A program made the translations under genes and the position numbers. The notes beneath the pieces are model-generated. The model was given only the letters and a program-made list of their open reading frames with translations. It was not told the DNA's origin and searched no databases. From NCBI RefSeq assembly GCF_016908415.1, contig NZ_JAFBDW010000002.1, forward strand, positions 310,001 to 374,000: a DNA stretch of 64,000 nt. The letters are read 5' to 3'. The stretch is from Caldicoprobacter guelmensis (GTDB lineage: Bacteria > Bacillota > Clostridia > Caldicoprobacterales > Caldicoprobacteraceae). Positions 8,063 through 16,487 of the stretch are shown here, one piece after another; the first letter of the stretch is position 1, and each line of letters begins with the position of its first letter.

Positions 8063-9335
8063 AAATGGGGTAGTGATAGATGGAATCTCCTCTAAGCCCT
8101 ATAAAGCCGATATATTGATAGACAAAGGTAAGGTAATTGATGTAAGGGAGAATATAGAAATTTCGGGGGCTGAGGTGATTGACGCCACGGGCAAATGGGT
8201 GCTGCCGGGACTGGTTGATGCTCACTGTCATTTAAGGGAGCCAGGGTATGAATACAAGGAGGATATAAGTTCTGGGACAAGGAGCGCTGCTGCAGGAGGT
8301 TTTACCAGCGTTGCATGCATGGCCAATACCAATCCCATCATAGATAATGCGGCTATGGTAAATTATATAAAATCGATGGCTATGGCTAAAGGCGTGGTCA
8401 AGGTCCATCCCATAGCCGCTGTTACAAAGGGTCAGAAAGGTGAAGAGCTTACAGAGATGGGCGAGCTTAAAGAGGCAGGGGCGGTAGCGCTGTCGGATGA
8501 TGGCAAGCCTATAATGAATTCGCAGCTGATGAGGTTGGCTCTTCAGTACGCTAAAGGGCTTGATATGCTTGTAATTTCCCACTGTGAGGATTTGTCGCTT
8601 GTGGGAGACGGCGTCATGAATGAGGGATATATGTCCACGGTGCTAGGGCTCAAGGGTATAACCCGGGCTGCAGAAGAAGTCATGGTGGCACGGGACATTA
8701 TACTGGCTGAGACGCTGGATGCCCCAATACACATCGCACATGTGAGCACCAGAGGCTCGGTGGAGGTCATTCGCCAGGCAAAGAGAAGGGGAGTGAAGGT
8801 TACCTGCGAGACCGCTCCTCACTACTTCTCAGCAACCGATGCGTGGGTGGATGGGTATGATGCCAATACTAAAGTGAACCCTCCGCTACGTACCGATGAC
8901 GATGTGGAGGCTATAAAAGAGGGGTTGAAAGATGGGACCATCGATATCATCGCCACCGATCACGCACCTCACCATCGTGACGACAAAGAGGTGGAGTACA
9001 GCCTGGCTGCAAACGGCATATCAGGGTTTGAGACGGCTTTTTCGCTCGCCTATACCAATTTGGTCGAGACTGGGATTCTTTCGATGGTAGAACTGGTGCA
9101 AAAGATGAGCAAAAGGCCGGCCGAGATTTTGAATATAGATGCGGGGACCATACAGGTTGGGAAATTTGCAGACATAATAGTGGTTGACCTCGATAAGGAA
9201 TACACTGTCGATGTCTCCAAATTTTATTCCAAAGGAAAAAATTCGCCTTTCCATGGCCATACGTTAAAGGGGAGGGTCATTTACACCATCGTGGATGGCA
9301 GAGTGGTCGTGAAGGATGGGCAAGTAATCCTGTGA
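8049..9335 (+). CDS. pyrC: Dihydroorotase (class I)
   Basis: PyrC, 428 residues, closes N-carbamoylaspartate to dihydroorotate. The metal-binding DAHCHLREPG motif, the later conserved HIAHVST histidines and ATDHAPH are present, placing it in the long class I form. The ATG overlaps the 3' end of pyrB, and GGGGAGG upstream inside pyrB serves as ribosome site, suggesting translational coupling. Confidence 0.95.
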   Translation: MLCIKNGVVIDGISSKPYKADILIDKGKVIDVRENIEISGAEVIDATGKWVLPGLVDAHCHLREPGYEYKEDISSGTRSAAAGGFTSVACMANTNPIIDNAAMVNYIKSMAMAKGVVKVHPIAAVTKGQKGEELTEMGELKEAGAVALSDDGKPIMNSQLMRLALQYAKGLDMLVISHCEDLSLVGDGVMNEGYMSTVLGLKGITRAAEEVMVARDIILAETLDAPIHIAHVSTRGSVEVIRQAKRRGVKVTCETAPHYFSATDAWVDGYDANTKVNPPLRTDDDVEAIKEGLKDGTIDIIATDHAPHHRDDKEVEYSLAANGISGFETAFSLAYTNLVETGILSMVELVQKMSKRPAEILNIDAGTIQVGKFADIIVVDLDKEYTVDVSKFYSKGKNSPFHGHTLKGRVIYTIVDGRVVVKDGQVIL

Positions 9336-9470
9336 TTATTTTGGTTAAACTGCTATTGCAGATTGTGATGGTGAATATTTAAATTCGCAATTTTGAAGAA
9401 ACCAAAATACCGAGTGTAATTTCAGGTTTGCAGTAAATGTAGGAAGTTAAATAAATGCGAGGTGAACACA

Positions 9471-10412
9471 ATGATAGATGAGCTCATAGAAAAGGTTATT
9501 GACAAGAGAAATCCTACGGTAGTGGGACTTGACACTCGACTGGAGTATGTGCCCAATCATGTGGTTGAAAGGTGTACAGGAGGGTCGCCTTTTGAAGCAG
9601 CTTCTTGTGCCATTTTAGAGTTCAATAAAGCCATCATAGATGCGGTATACGAGTATGTCCCTGCCGTTAAGATACAGATAGCCTATTACGAGATGTATGG
9701 CCCGTCGGGGATTGAAGCCTTCAGGCTTACGGCACAGTACGCAAAATCAAAGGGCCTTATAGTCATAGGCGACGTTAAAAGAAATGATATCGGCTCTACT
9801 GCCGAGGCCTATGCATGTGCTTATCTTGGAGAGACACCCCTGAATGGCACTAAAATGCCAGCCTTTGATCTGGACTTTGTGACAGTTAATCCCTATTTGG
9901 GTACCGATGGCGTAGTACCGTTTATAAAGGCCTGCAAAGATTATAATAAAGGGATATTTGTGCTGGTTAAAACTTCAAATCCCTCATCAGGGGAATTTCA
10001 GGACCTGCCGGTTGAAGGGAAAAGGCTATACAACAAGGTGGCTGAAAAGGTGGTGGAATGGGGAAGAGAGCTCATAGGGGCAAAAGGCTATAGCCGTGTG
10101 GGTGCCGTTATAGGGGCTACTTATCCACGACAGCTTGAGGAGCTCAGGCGTGAGATGCCCAACACGTATTTTTTGATACCGGGCTATGGAGCCCAGGGTG
10201 GTAGCATCCAGGATGTGATGAGTGGCTTTGATGAACATGGCTTGGGTGCTGTAATCAACGCTTCACGAAGCGTGATATGTGCCTATCAAAGAAGCCCCTG
10301 GAAGGAGAAGTTTCCTCCAGAGCGCTTTGCCGACGCTGCGCGGGCTGAAGTGCTGCGAATGAAGGAAGAAATTGAAGCCGCACTTTCAAATAAGGGTGTT
10401 AAACCATGGTAA
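9471..10412 (+). CDS. pyrF: Orotidine 5'-phosphate decarboxylase (type 2)
   Basis: PyrF, 313 residues, decarboxylates OMP to UMP. Length and the catalytic motif GDVKRNDIGSTAEAYA identify the longer type 2 (mycobacterial/clostridial) subfamily. GTG at 9462 is in frame, but GAGGTG (9459-9464) places the start at the ATG 9471. The gene sits between pyrC and carB rather than near pyrE, after a 135-base gap in which I see no PyrR site. Confidence 0.93.
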   Translation: MIDELIEKVIDKRNPTVVGLDTRLEYVPNHVVERCTGGSPFEAASCAILEFNKAIIDAVYEYVPAVKIQIAYYEMYGPSGIEAFRLTAQYAKSKGLIVIGDVKRNDIGSTAEAYACAYLGETPLNGTKMPAFDLDFVTVNPYLGTDGVVPFIKACKDYNKGIFVLVKTSNPSSGEFQDLPVEGKRLYNKVAEKVVEWGRELIGAKGYSRVGAVIGATYPRQLEELRREMPNTYFLIPGYGAQGGSIQDVMSGFDEHGLGAVINASRSVICAYQRSPWKEKFPPERFADAARAEVLRMKEEIEAALSNKGVKPW

Positions 10413-10449
10413 CTTTAAAAATAGCAAATGGAGAAGGAGATGATGGATT

Positions 10450-13400
10450 ATGCCAAGGGACCCAAACATCAAAAAAGTCCTTGTGATAGGTTCTGGACCG
10501 ATAATCATCGGTCAAGCAGCTGAGTTTGACTATGCAGGGACTCAGGCTTGTAGGGCGTTGAAGGAAGAGAACGTGGAGGTTGTGCTGGTAAACAGCAATC
10601 CTGCCACCATAATGACTGATCCCAATATGGCTGACCACGTATATATCGAACCTTTGACGCTGCAAATACTCAAAGGGGTAATTGCTAAAGAAAGGCCCGA
10701 TAGCCTGCTGGCTACCTTGGGTGGGCAGACAGGGCTTAATCTGGCTGTTGAACTGGCAGAAGCGGGAGTGCTTGATGAATATGGAGTGAGGATCATAGGC
10801 ACTGATGTTCAGTCAATACAAAAAGGAGAGGATCGAGAGCTGTTTAAACAGACAATGCAATCCATTGGCGAGCCAATAATTGAAAGCGTTACCGTACACG
10901 ACGTGGATAGCGCACTGGAATTTGCCGAGAAGATTGGATATCCCGTGATTGTACGGCCTGCCTATACCCTTGGGGGAACAGGTGGGGGTATGGCCAACAA
11001 TAGGGAGGAACTTAAGCGGATTGCCTCGGAAGGGTTGAGGTTGAGCAGGGCGCACCAGGTGCTCATAGAAAAATCGGTGGCTGGCTGGAAGGAAATCGAG
11101 TATGAGGTGGTAAGGGATGCGGATGGCAACTGCGTCATCGTATGTAGCATGGAGAATGTAGACCCCGTAGGCATTCATACAGGCGATAGCATAGTGGTGG
11201 CTCCTGCGCAAACCCTGACCCCGGAGCAGGATGCCATGTTGAGGCGTGCCGCCATAAATATAGTCCATGCTCTCAATATCAGGGGCGGATGCAATATCCA
11301 ATTTGCGTTGAGCGTTGACGGGCAACAGTATTATGTAATAGAGGTCAATCCCAGGTTGAGCCGTTCGAGCGCTTTGGCTTCCAAAGCCACGGGCTATCCA
11401 ATTGCCAGGGTGGCTACGAAAATAGCTTTGGGGTACAGGCTTGATGAGATAAAACACAGCATGACGGGTAGGCCTTTTGCTGCACGCGAGCCGGTGGTTG
11501 ATTATATAGTCCTCAAGATACCGCGTTGGCCCTTCGATAAGTTTGTGAAGGCTGATAAGGCACTGGGTACCAAGATGAAGGCCACTGGCGAGGTGATGGC
11601 CATTGGTGGCTGTTTCGAAGAAGCGCTTCTCAAGGCTGTACGTTCACTTGAGATTGGTGTGGACTATCTGCATATGGAGCATATTGCTAAGATGGATGAC
11701 CAGCAGATAATCAAGGAATTGGACTACAAGACCGATGAGCGCTTGTTTGTAGTGGCTGAGGCGTTAAGGCGAGGTATCTCGATCGAAGAAATTTACAGTA
11801 AGACAGCCATCGATCCGTTCTTCCTCAATAAGGTATTGAACATTATACTATTTGAATCTAAGATCAAGCAAAAGGGTGCACACCTTGACAAGCCTATGCT
11901 GCTTGAAGCTAAGAAGATGGGCTTTACTGATACAGCTATAGGGAGGCTTGCTGGAATAGCACCTGCTGAGATACGGCGCAAGAGAAAAGAATGGGGGATA
12001 TATCCTGTATACAGGCCCATCGATACTGGAGCCGGAGATGAGTCAGGCGTTGGGGCATACTACTATTCAACCTACAACGCACAGGACAATGCTGTTAAGG
12101 TGAGCAAAAACAAAAAGGTTGTGGTGCTGGGGGCTGGCCCCATAAGGATAGGGCAGGGAATCGAATTTGATTACTGTTCGGTTCACTGTGTGTGGGCTTT
12201 GAAAGAAATGGGGTATGAGGCAATCATAATAAACAATAATCCAGAGACTGTAAGTACCGACTTTGATACCTCCGATAGGCTGTATTTTGAGCCCCTATTT
12301 CCTGAAGATGTCATCAACGTTCTAGATCTGGAGAAGCCTGAGGGGGTTATGGTACAGTTTGGTGGGCAGACGGCTATTAAGCTGGCACGTATTGTGCATG
12401 AGGCTGGATATAGGGTATTTGGAACACAGCCCGAGTATATACACAAGTCTGAAGACAGAAAAGAATTTGACGCTGTTCTGGAAGAGCTCAATATACCCAG
12501 GCCACCAGGAACTACTGTATTCACCGTTGAGGAGGCGGTGGCTGCAGCTGAAAGCCTGGGGTATCCCGTACTGGTAAGGCCTTCATACGTGCTGGGCGGG
12601 CAGGGAATGGAGATCGCCTATAACCGTGAAAATATAGTTGAATACATGGAGATTATAAACCGCGTTAAGCAGGAACATCCGGTTCTGGTGGATAAATACT
12701 TGATGGGCAAAGAAATAGAGGTGGATGCAATATGTGACGGGGAGGACATACTGATACCAGGCATCATGGAACACATAGAGAGGGCAGGCATCCACTCTGG
12801 TGACAGCATCGCCGTATATCCAGCGAAGGGCCTTTCAAAAGCCACCGTTGAGCGTATACTAGATTATACGTACAGGCTGGCCAGGGTGTTGCGTATCAAA
12901 GGGCTCATCAATATTCAATACATTGAGCACAATGGAGATGTGTATGTAATTGAAGCCAACCCTCGTTCTAGCCGTACTGTCCCATATATAAGCAAGGTGA
13001 CGGGGATACCGATGGTTGAGCTGGCCGTAAGGGCTATGATGGGACAAGGGCTGAAAGAAATGGGCTATAACCCTGGCCTTTATCCTGAGAAAAACGTTGT
13101 GGCCGTCAAAGTGCCGGTGTTCTCCTTTGAGAAATTGCCGATGGTAGAAGTAAGCCTAGGTCCTGAAATGAAATCCACCGGAGAGGTGCTGGGGATAGGC
13201 AGGACGTTGCCCGAGGCTCTGTTTAAAGGCCTGCTGGCGGCAGGGTACAACCTTAAAAGGGAAGGCAATGTGCTGATTACCGTATCCAATATCGATAAAC
13301 AGGAGGTTGTGCCCATAGCAGCCGAGTTTGAAAAGCTGGGATTTAGCATACTTGCCACCAGCGGTACGGCCCACGTGCTGAATTCAAATTGCGTGGCTGC

Positions 13401-13659
13401 TAGCGTTGTCAACAAGGTAAGCCAGGAGCATCCAAATATAAGCGACTATATACAGCAGGGCAAGATAAGCCTCATAATAAATACGCCTACCAAGGGGCGT
13501 ATACCGCAGCGCGACGGGTTTAAGATACGGAGAATGGCTGTGGAACATTCCATCCCCTGCTTAACTTCACTGGATACTGCCCGTGCCTTTGTCAGCATTT
13601 TGAAACAGAACATCGATGAAACTCGGATTGAGCTGATAGCGCTGGAAGATATAGAGTGA
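10450..13659 (+). CDS. carB: Carbamoyl-phosphate synthase large subunit
   Basis: CarB, 1069 residues, makes carbamoyl phosphate from bicarbonate, ammonia and two ATP. The two homologous ATP-grasp halves each open with a matching segment (VLVIGSGPIIIGQAAEFDY near residue 10, VVLGAGPIRIGQGIEFDY near 557), followed by the C-terminal MGS-like allosteric domain from about residue 935. The sequence is complete. The small glutaminase subunit carA is not next to it; the gene before it is pyrF. It probably uses a carA encoded elsewhere. Confidence 0.96.
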   Translation: MPRDPNIKKVLVIGSGPIIIGQAAEFDYAGTQACRALKEENVEVVLVNSNPATIMTDPNMADHVYIEPLTLQILKGVIAKERPDSLLATLGGQTGLNLAVELAEAGVLDEYGVRIIGTDVQSIQKGEDRELFKQTMQSIGEPIIESVTVHDVDSALEFAEKIGYPVIVRPAYTLGGTGGGMANNREELKRIASEGLRLSRAHQVLIEKSVAGWKEIEYEVVRDADGNCVIVCSMENVDPVGIHTGDSIVVAPAQTLTPEQDAMLRRAAINIVHALNIRGGCNIQFALSVDGQQYYVIEVNPRLSRSSALASKATGYPIARVATKIALGYRLDEIKHSMTGRPFAAREPVVDYIVLKIPRWPFDKFVKADKALGTKMKATGEVMAIGGCFEEALLKAVRSLEIGVDYLHMEHIAKMDDQQIIKELDYKTDERLFVVAEALRRGISIEEIYSKTAIDPFFLNKVLNIILFESKIKQKGAHLDKPMLLEAKKMGFTDTAIGRLAGIAPAEIRRKRKEWGIYPVYRPIDTGAGDESGVGAYYYSTYNAQDNAVKVSKNKKVVVLGAGPIRIGQGIEFDYCSVHCVWALKEMGYEAIIINNNPETVSTDFDTSDRLYFEPLFPEDVINVLDLEKPEGVMVQFGGQTAIKLARIVHEAGYRVFGTQPEYIHKSEDRKEFDAVLEELNIPRPPGTTVFTVEEAVAAAESLGYPVLVRPSYVLGGQGMEIAYNRENIVEYMEIINRVKQEHPVLVDKYLMGKEIEVDAICDGEDILIPGIMEHIERAGIHSGDSIAVYPAKGLSKATVERILDYTYRLARVLRIKGLINIQYIEHNGDVYVIEANPRSSRTVPYISKVTGIPMVELAVRAMMGQGLKEMGYNPGLYPEKNVVAVKVPVFSFEKLPMVEVSLGPEMKSTGEVLGIGRTLPEALFKGLLAAGYNLKREGNVLITVSNIDKQEVVPIAAEFEKLGFSILATSGTAHVLNSNCVAASVVNKVSQEHPNISDYIQQGKISLIINTPTKGRIPQRDGFKIRRMAVEHSIPCLTSLDTARAFVSILKQNIDETRIELIALEDIE

Positions 13660-13672
13660 AAGGGGGTAGGCC

Positions 13673-13709
13673 ATGAGGCTCTCGGCTTTTATAAAGGTGA
13701 GAGCCTCAT
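13673..13709 (+). repeat. Perfect 11-bp inverted repeat over the pyrK start
   Basis: 13673-13683 and 13699-13709 are exact reverse complements separated by 15 bases. The upper arm begins with the ATG that has the best ribosome site. No T-run follows, so it is not a terminator; it could limit access to the start codon. Confidence 0.7.
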
Positions 13710-14533
13710 CCGCCTTTAGTATGATGAAAGGTTTGGATATGTGCATGGTTGTAGAAAACGTAATGATTGCATCAAATATGTATAAAATGGCATTTTTGTC
13801 CAAAGACATCGCTCTAAAAGCCAATCCCGGCCAGTTTGTACATATAAAGGTGCCTGGCGATAACTCGCTGCTTCTCAGGCGGCCCATAAGCATACACGAT
13901 GTGCATCCACAAGACGGAATGGTAGAGATAGTATATCAGGTAGTGGGGAAAGGTACACGCATTCTTTCAGGTATAAACTCAGGCCAAATTATAGATGTGC
14001 TGGGTCCCTTGGGAAACGGCTTTGAGATTCCCAGGGGAATCAAAAATGCCTTTATGGTAGGCGGTGGATGTGGTATAGCGCCCCTTAAGTTTTTGATAAG
14101 GCGGCTAAAGGAGATGGGGGTAGTGGTCACCGCATTACTGGGTTTTCGCAATCAAGAGACTGTGTATGGGCTCAATGAGTTTGAGATGCTTTCGGATCAA
14201 TTGCTTGTGACCACTGATGATGGCAGCTTGGGCAGGAAAGGGCTGGTGACGCAGGTACTTGAGGAAAAACTCCTGCAACAGCTACCTGATATAATGTTTG
14301 CATGTGGCCCTGTGCCCATGCTTAAGGCTGTGCAGCGGATAGCTAGGGAATATAATGTACCTTGCCAGATATCATTGGAGGAAAGGATGGGGTGTGGGAT
14401 AGGGGGGTGCCTTGTCTGCTCGTGTGCCGTTCGCACTCCGAATGGCGATTTTGAGTACAGGAGGGTGTGTAAGGACGGCCCCATTTTTTGGAGTGAAGAG
14501 GTGATACTTGATGAAGCCACAGTTGAGCGTTGA
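13673..14533 (+). CDS. pyrK: Dihydroorotate dehydrogenase B electron-transfer subunit
   Basis: PyrK carries FAD and a 2Fe-2S cluster and passes electrons from PyrD to NAD. The flavin-binding LLRRPISIHDV, a glycine-rich VGGGCGIAPL and the C-terminal cluster ligands (CGIGGCLVCSC with a later C) are all present. From the ATG at 13673, which follows AAAGGGGGTAGG, it would be 286 residues. Known PyrK proteins are nearer 255-265, which favours ATG 13721 or 13739. The 13673 start lies inside a perfect inverted repeat, so the start is uncertain. pyrD overlaps its end. Confidence 0.9.
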   Translation: MRLSAFIKVRASSAFSMMKGLDMCMVVENVMIASNMYKMAFLSKDIALKANPGQFVHIKVPGDNSLLLRRPISIHDVHPQDGMVEIVYQVVGKGTRILSGINSGQIIDVLGPLGNGFEIPRGIKNAFMVGGGCGIAPLKFLIRRLKEMGVVVTALLGFRNQETVYGLNEFEMLSDQLLVTTDDGSLGRKGLVTQVLEEKLLQQLPDIMFACGPVPMLKAVQRIAREYNVPCQISLEERMGCGIGGCLVCSCAVRTPNGDFEYRRVCKDGPIFWSEEVILDEATVER

Positions 14534-15467
14534 AATATGTGGCGTTTCGCTTAAAAATCCTGTCATTGCTGCTTCTGGGACCTTTGGTTTTGGGCGGGAG
14601 TACGCAGAGTACGTCGATTTAAACATGCTTGGAGGTATAGCAGTTAAAGGTTTGACGCTTTTGCCAAAGAAGGGAAATCCACCGCCAAGGATTGCTGAAA
14701 CCCCTTCTGGCATACTAAACAGCGTGGGGCTTCAAAACCCGGGTATCGACTATTTTATTGAGCATGAACTTCCCTGGCTGCTCAAGTATGGTACGCGCAT
14801 CATAGTGAATATAAATGGCAGTACCATTGAGGAATACTGCAAGATGGCCGAAAAACTGAAGGATGCACCTGTGGATTTTCTGGAACTTAACATATCTTGT
14901 CCCAACGTGAAGCAGGGCGGGGTTGCTTTTGGCACCCGTCCAGAAGTGGTGTACGATATTACGCGCAGCGTAAAAGCGCACGCAAAACAGCCGGTATTGG
15001 TCAAGCTGACACCCAACGTTGCCGATATAAAGGAAATTGCCGTGGCTGTGGAAAAGGCCGGCGGAGATGGTATATCCCTCATTAACACGGTGCTGGGTAT
15101 GGCTATAGATGCCAAAAGGCGCCGGCCGGTATTGGCGAATATAGTAGGAGGGCTTTCAGGGCCTGCCATCAAGCCCATTGCTCTCAGGATGGTTTGGGAA
15201 GTAGCACGGGTGGTCAGCATACCCATCATAGGTATGGGGGGAATAACCACTGGTGAAGACGTGGTGGAATTCCTCTTGGCTGGTGCTACCGCCGTGGGAG
15301 TAGGTACAGCCAACCTCATGTCGCCTACTGCGTGTATAGATATCATCAATCAGCTGGAGGAGTATATGATACACAACGGCATTGAGGATGTGCATGAGCT
15401 GATAGGTGGGCTGGAGATTAAACCAACTTTCCGCAAGAAGTCACCATCTTCTATAAGGTGGCGATGA
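14511..15467 (+). CDS. pyrD: Dihydroorotate dehydrogenase B catalytic subunit
   Basis: PyrD (class 1B), 318 residues, oxidises dihydroorotate to orotate in a complex with PyrK. FMN-barrel motifs ASGTFGFGREY, the active-site cysteine in NISCPNVKQGG, and GMGGITTGEDVVEFLLAGA are intact. TTG 14508 is possible, but ATG 14511 has better spacing from AGAGGTGAT. The normal family end is near ELIGGLEI; the last fifteen or so residues (KPTFRKKSPSSIRWR) come from a mobile-element remnant whose hairpin lies within the frame. The enzyme core is untouched. Confidence 0.93.
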   Translation: MKPQLSVEICGVSLKNPVIAASGTFGFGREYAEYVDLNMLGGIAVKGLTLLPKKGNPPPRIAETPSGILNSVGLQNPGIDYFIEHELPWLLKYGTRIIVNINGSTIEEYCKMAEKLKDAPVDFLELNISCPNVKQGGVAFGTRPEVVYDITRSVKAHAKQPVLVKLTPNVADIKEIAVAVEKAGGDGISLINTVLGMAIDAKRRRPVLANIVGGLSGPAIKPIALRMVWEVARVVSIPIIGMGGITTGEDVVEFLLAGATAVGVGTANLMSPTACIDIINQLEEYMIHNGIEDVHELIGGLEIKPTFRKKSPSSIRWR

Positions 15468-15680
15468 ATTGCATATGGAACAGTTCATGATAGAGATAAA
15501 AATGCAGCAAAGAATCTAAGGAACTATGGAATTGCATGTATGAGCAGTCAGTAGGGTAGGAACTACCCGAATTCACGCCTGTGGAGATTGGACCTCTACT
15601 GTCGAGGACAAAGTCTCGGCAGCAAGTCTGGTCAATGAAGCAGGAAGCCTCCACCTCTAAAGGTGGATGGTAGTTCACAG
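15434..15680 (+). mobile_element. Internally deleted IS200/IS605-type remnant
   Basis: Two similar hairpins bound it: 15444-15450 with 15455-15461 (loop CTAT) on the left and 15651-15656 with 15661-15666 (loop CTAA) on the right, both preceded by GAAG-C and ending in AGGTGG, as expected of the subterminal ends of single-strand-transposing elements. Between them is a decayed tnpB 3' end. The right end runs to about GTAGTTCAC (15678). No tnpA is present. The outer boundaries are approximate. Confidence 0.75.
15468..15660 (+). pseudogene. Decayed TnpB C-terminus
   Basis: Two frames together spell a TnpB tail. The first (15468-15551) reads GTVHDRDKNAAKNLRNYG, the usual RuvC-end motif after the zinc finger. 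A shift of one then gives RVGTTRIHACGDWTS ending SLVNEAGSLHL and TAA at 15660. One expected zinc-finger cysteine appears as tyrosine. The rest of the gene is missing, so it is inactive. The same stretch in active elements forms the 3' guide-RNA scaffold. Confidence 0.78.
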
Positions 15681-15726
15681 TGTTAGAATAGGACTCCATA
15701 TATGAGCGTTATTTTACAACTTATAT

Positions 15727-15753
15727 TTGAACAAAGCAGGTTTGTGGTAAAAT
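15727..15753 (+). promoter_or_regulatory. Possible promoter before pyrE
   Basis: TTGAAC (15727-15732) and an extended -10 TGGTAAAAT (TAAAAT 15748-15753), with a short 15-base spacer. It would let pyrE be expressed despite the element remnant upstream. Confidence 0.35.
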
Positions 15754-15798
15754 AAATGATTAATTCTAAAAAGCGATAAACGAAAGGGGAATAAGTTT

Positions 15799-16386
15799 AT
15801 GGATAGGGAAAGGATACTGCAGATATTTAAGGAGACGGGCGTGTTGCTTCAGGGCCATTTTCTTCTAACCTCCGGGAGGCACAGCGGTGAGTATCTTCAA
15901 TGTGCTAAAATTTTTCAGTATCCTTGGTATGCTGAAGAGGTAACCAGGGCTTTGGCAGAAAAATTCAAAGATGACCATATAGACATAGTGGTGGGTCCGG
16001 CCATAGGAGGTATCATCCTGTCGTATGAGATGGGCAGGTGTCTTGGCGTGAAAACCATATTTGCGGAGCGAGAAGACGGCAAGATGACATTAAGAAGGGG
16101 ATTTGAAATACCTGCGGGAAGCAGGGTATTGGTGGTGGAGGATGTAGTCACCACAGGCGGGTCAGTCAAGGAAGTCATGGAGGTTGTGAGAAATTGTGGT
16201 GGAGAGGTAGTGGGGGTTGGAGCCGTAGTTGACAGGAGCGGTGGAAGCGTGGATTTCGGAGTGAAGTTTTGCGCGGTGATATCCATGGATGTCAAGTCGT
16301 ATGCCCCTGAGGAGTGCCCAATATGCAAGACCGGATTGCCTCTTGTAAAGCCAGGCAGCCGAAATATAGGGAAGGCAAAGGCATAG
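15799..16386 (+). CDS. pyrE: Orotate phosphoribosyltransferase
   Basis: PyrE, 195 residues, transfers PRPP to orotate giving OMP. The PRPP motif VLVVEDVVTTGGSV is intact. It belongs to the long PyrE subtype with a C-terminal CPICKTGLPLVKPGSR tail, common in Clostridia. Ribosome site AAAGGGG precedes the ATG. It is the last gene of the operon, separated from pyrD by the IS remnant, and followed by a terminator. Confidence 0.95.
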   Translation: MDRERILQIFKETGVLLQGHFLLTSGRHSGEYLQCAKIFQYPWYAEEVTRALAEKFKDDHIDIVVGPAIGGIILSYEMGRCLGVKTIFAEREDGKMTLRRGFEIPAGSRVLVVEDVVTTGGSVKEVMEVVRNCGGEVVGVGAVVDRSGGSVDFGVKFCAVISMDVKSYAPEECPICKTGLPLVKPGSRNIGKAKA

Positions 16387-16455
16387 CTTTAGTAAATAAT
16401 GTATACACGATGCGGCTCATAATGTGGTGCAACGAAACAGTTTAAGTATTGCATT

Positions 16456-16487
16456 AGGAAGGTCAATCGACCTTCCTGATGTTTTTT
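16456..16487 (+). terminator. Terminator of the pyr operon
   Basis: A perfect 9-bp stem (16456-16464 with 16469-16477), loop AATC, then GATGTTTTTTA. The convergent rqcH gene ends inside this hairpin. Confidence 0.8.

Noticed and set aside
13673..13709. Terminator between carB and pyrK
   Set aside because: The perfect hairpin has no T-run on the plus strand and lies within the pyrK start region.
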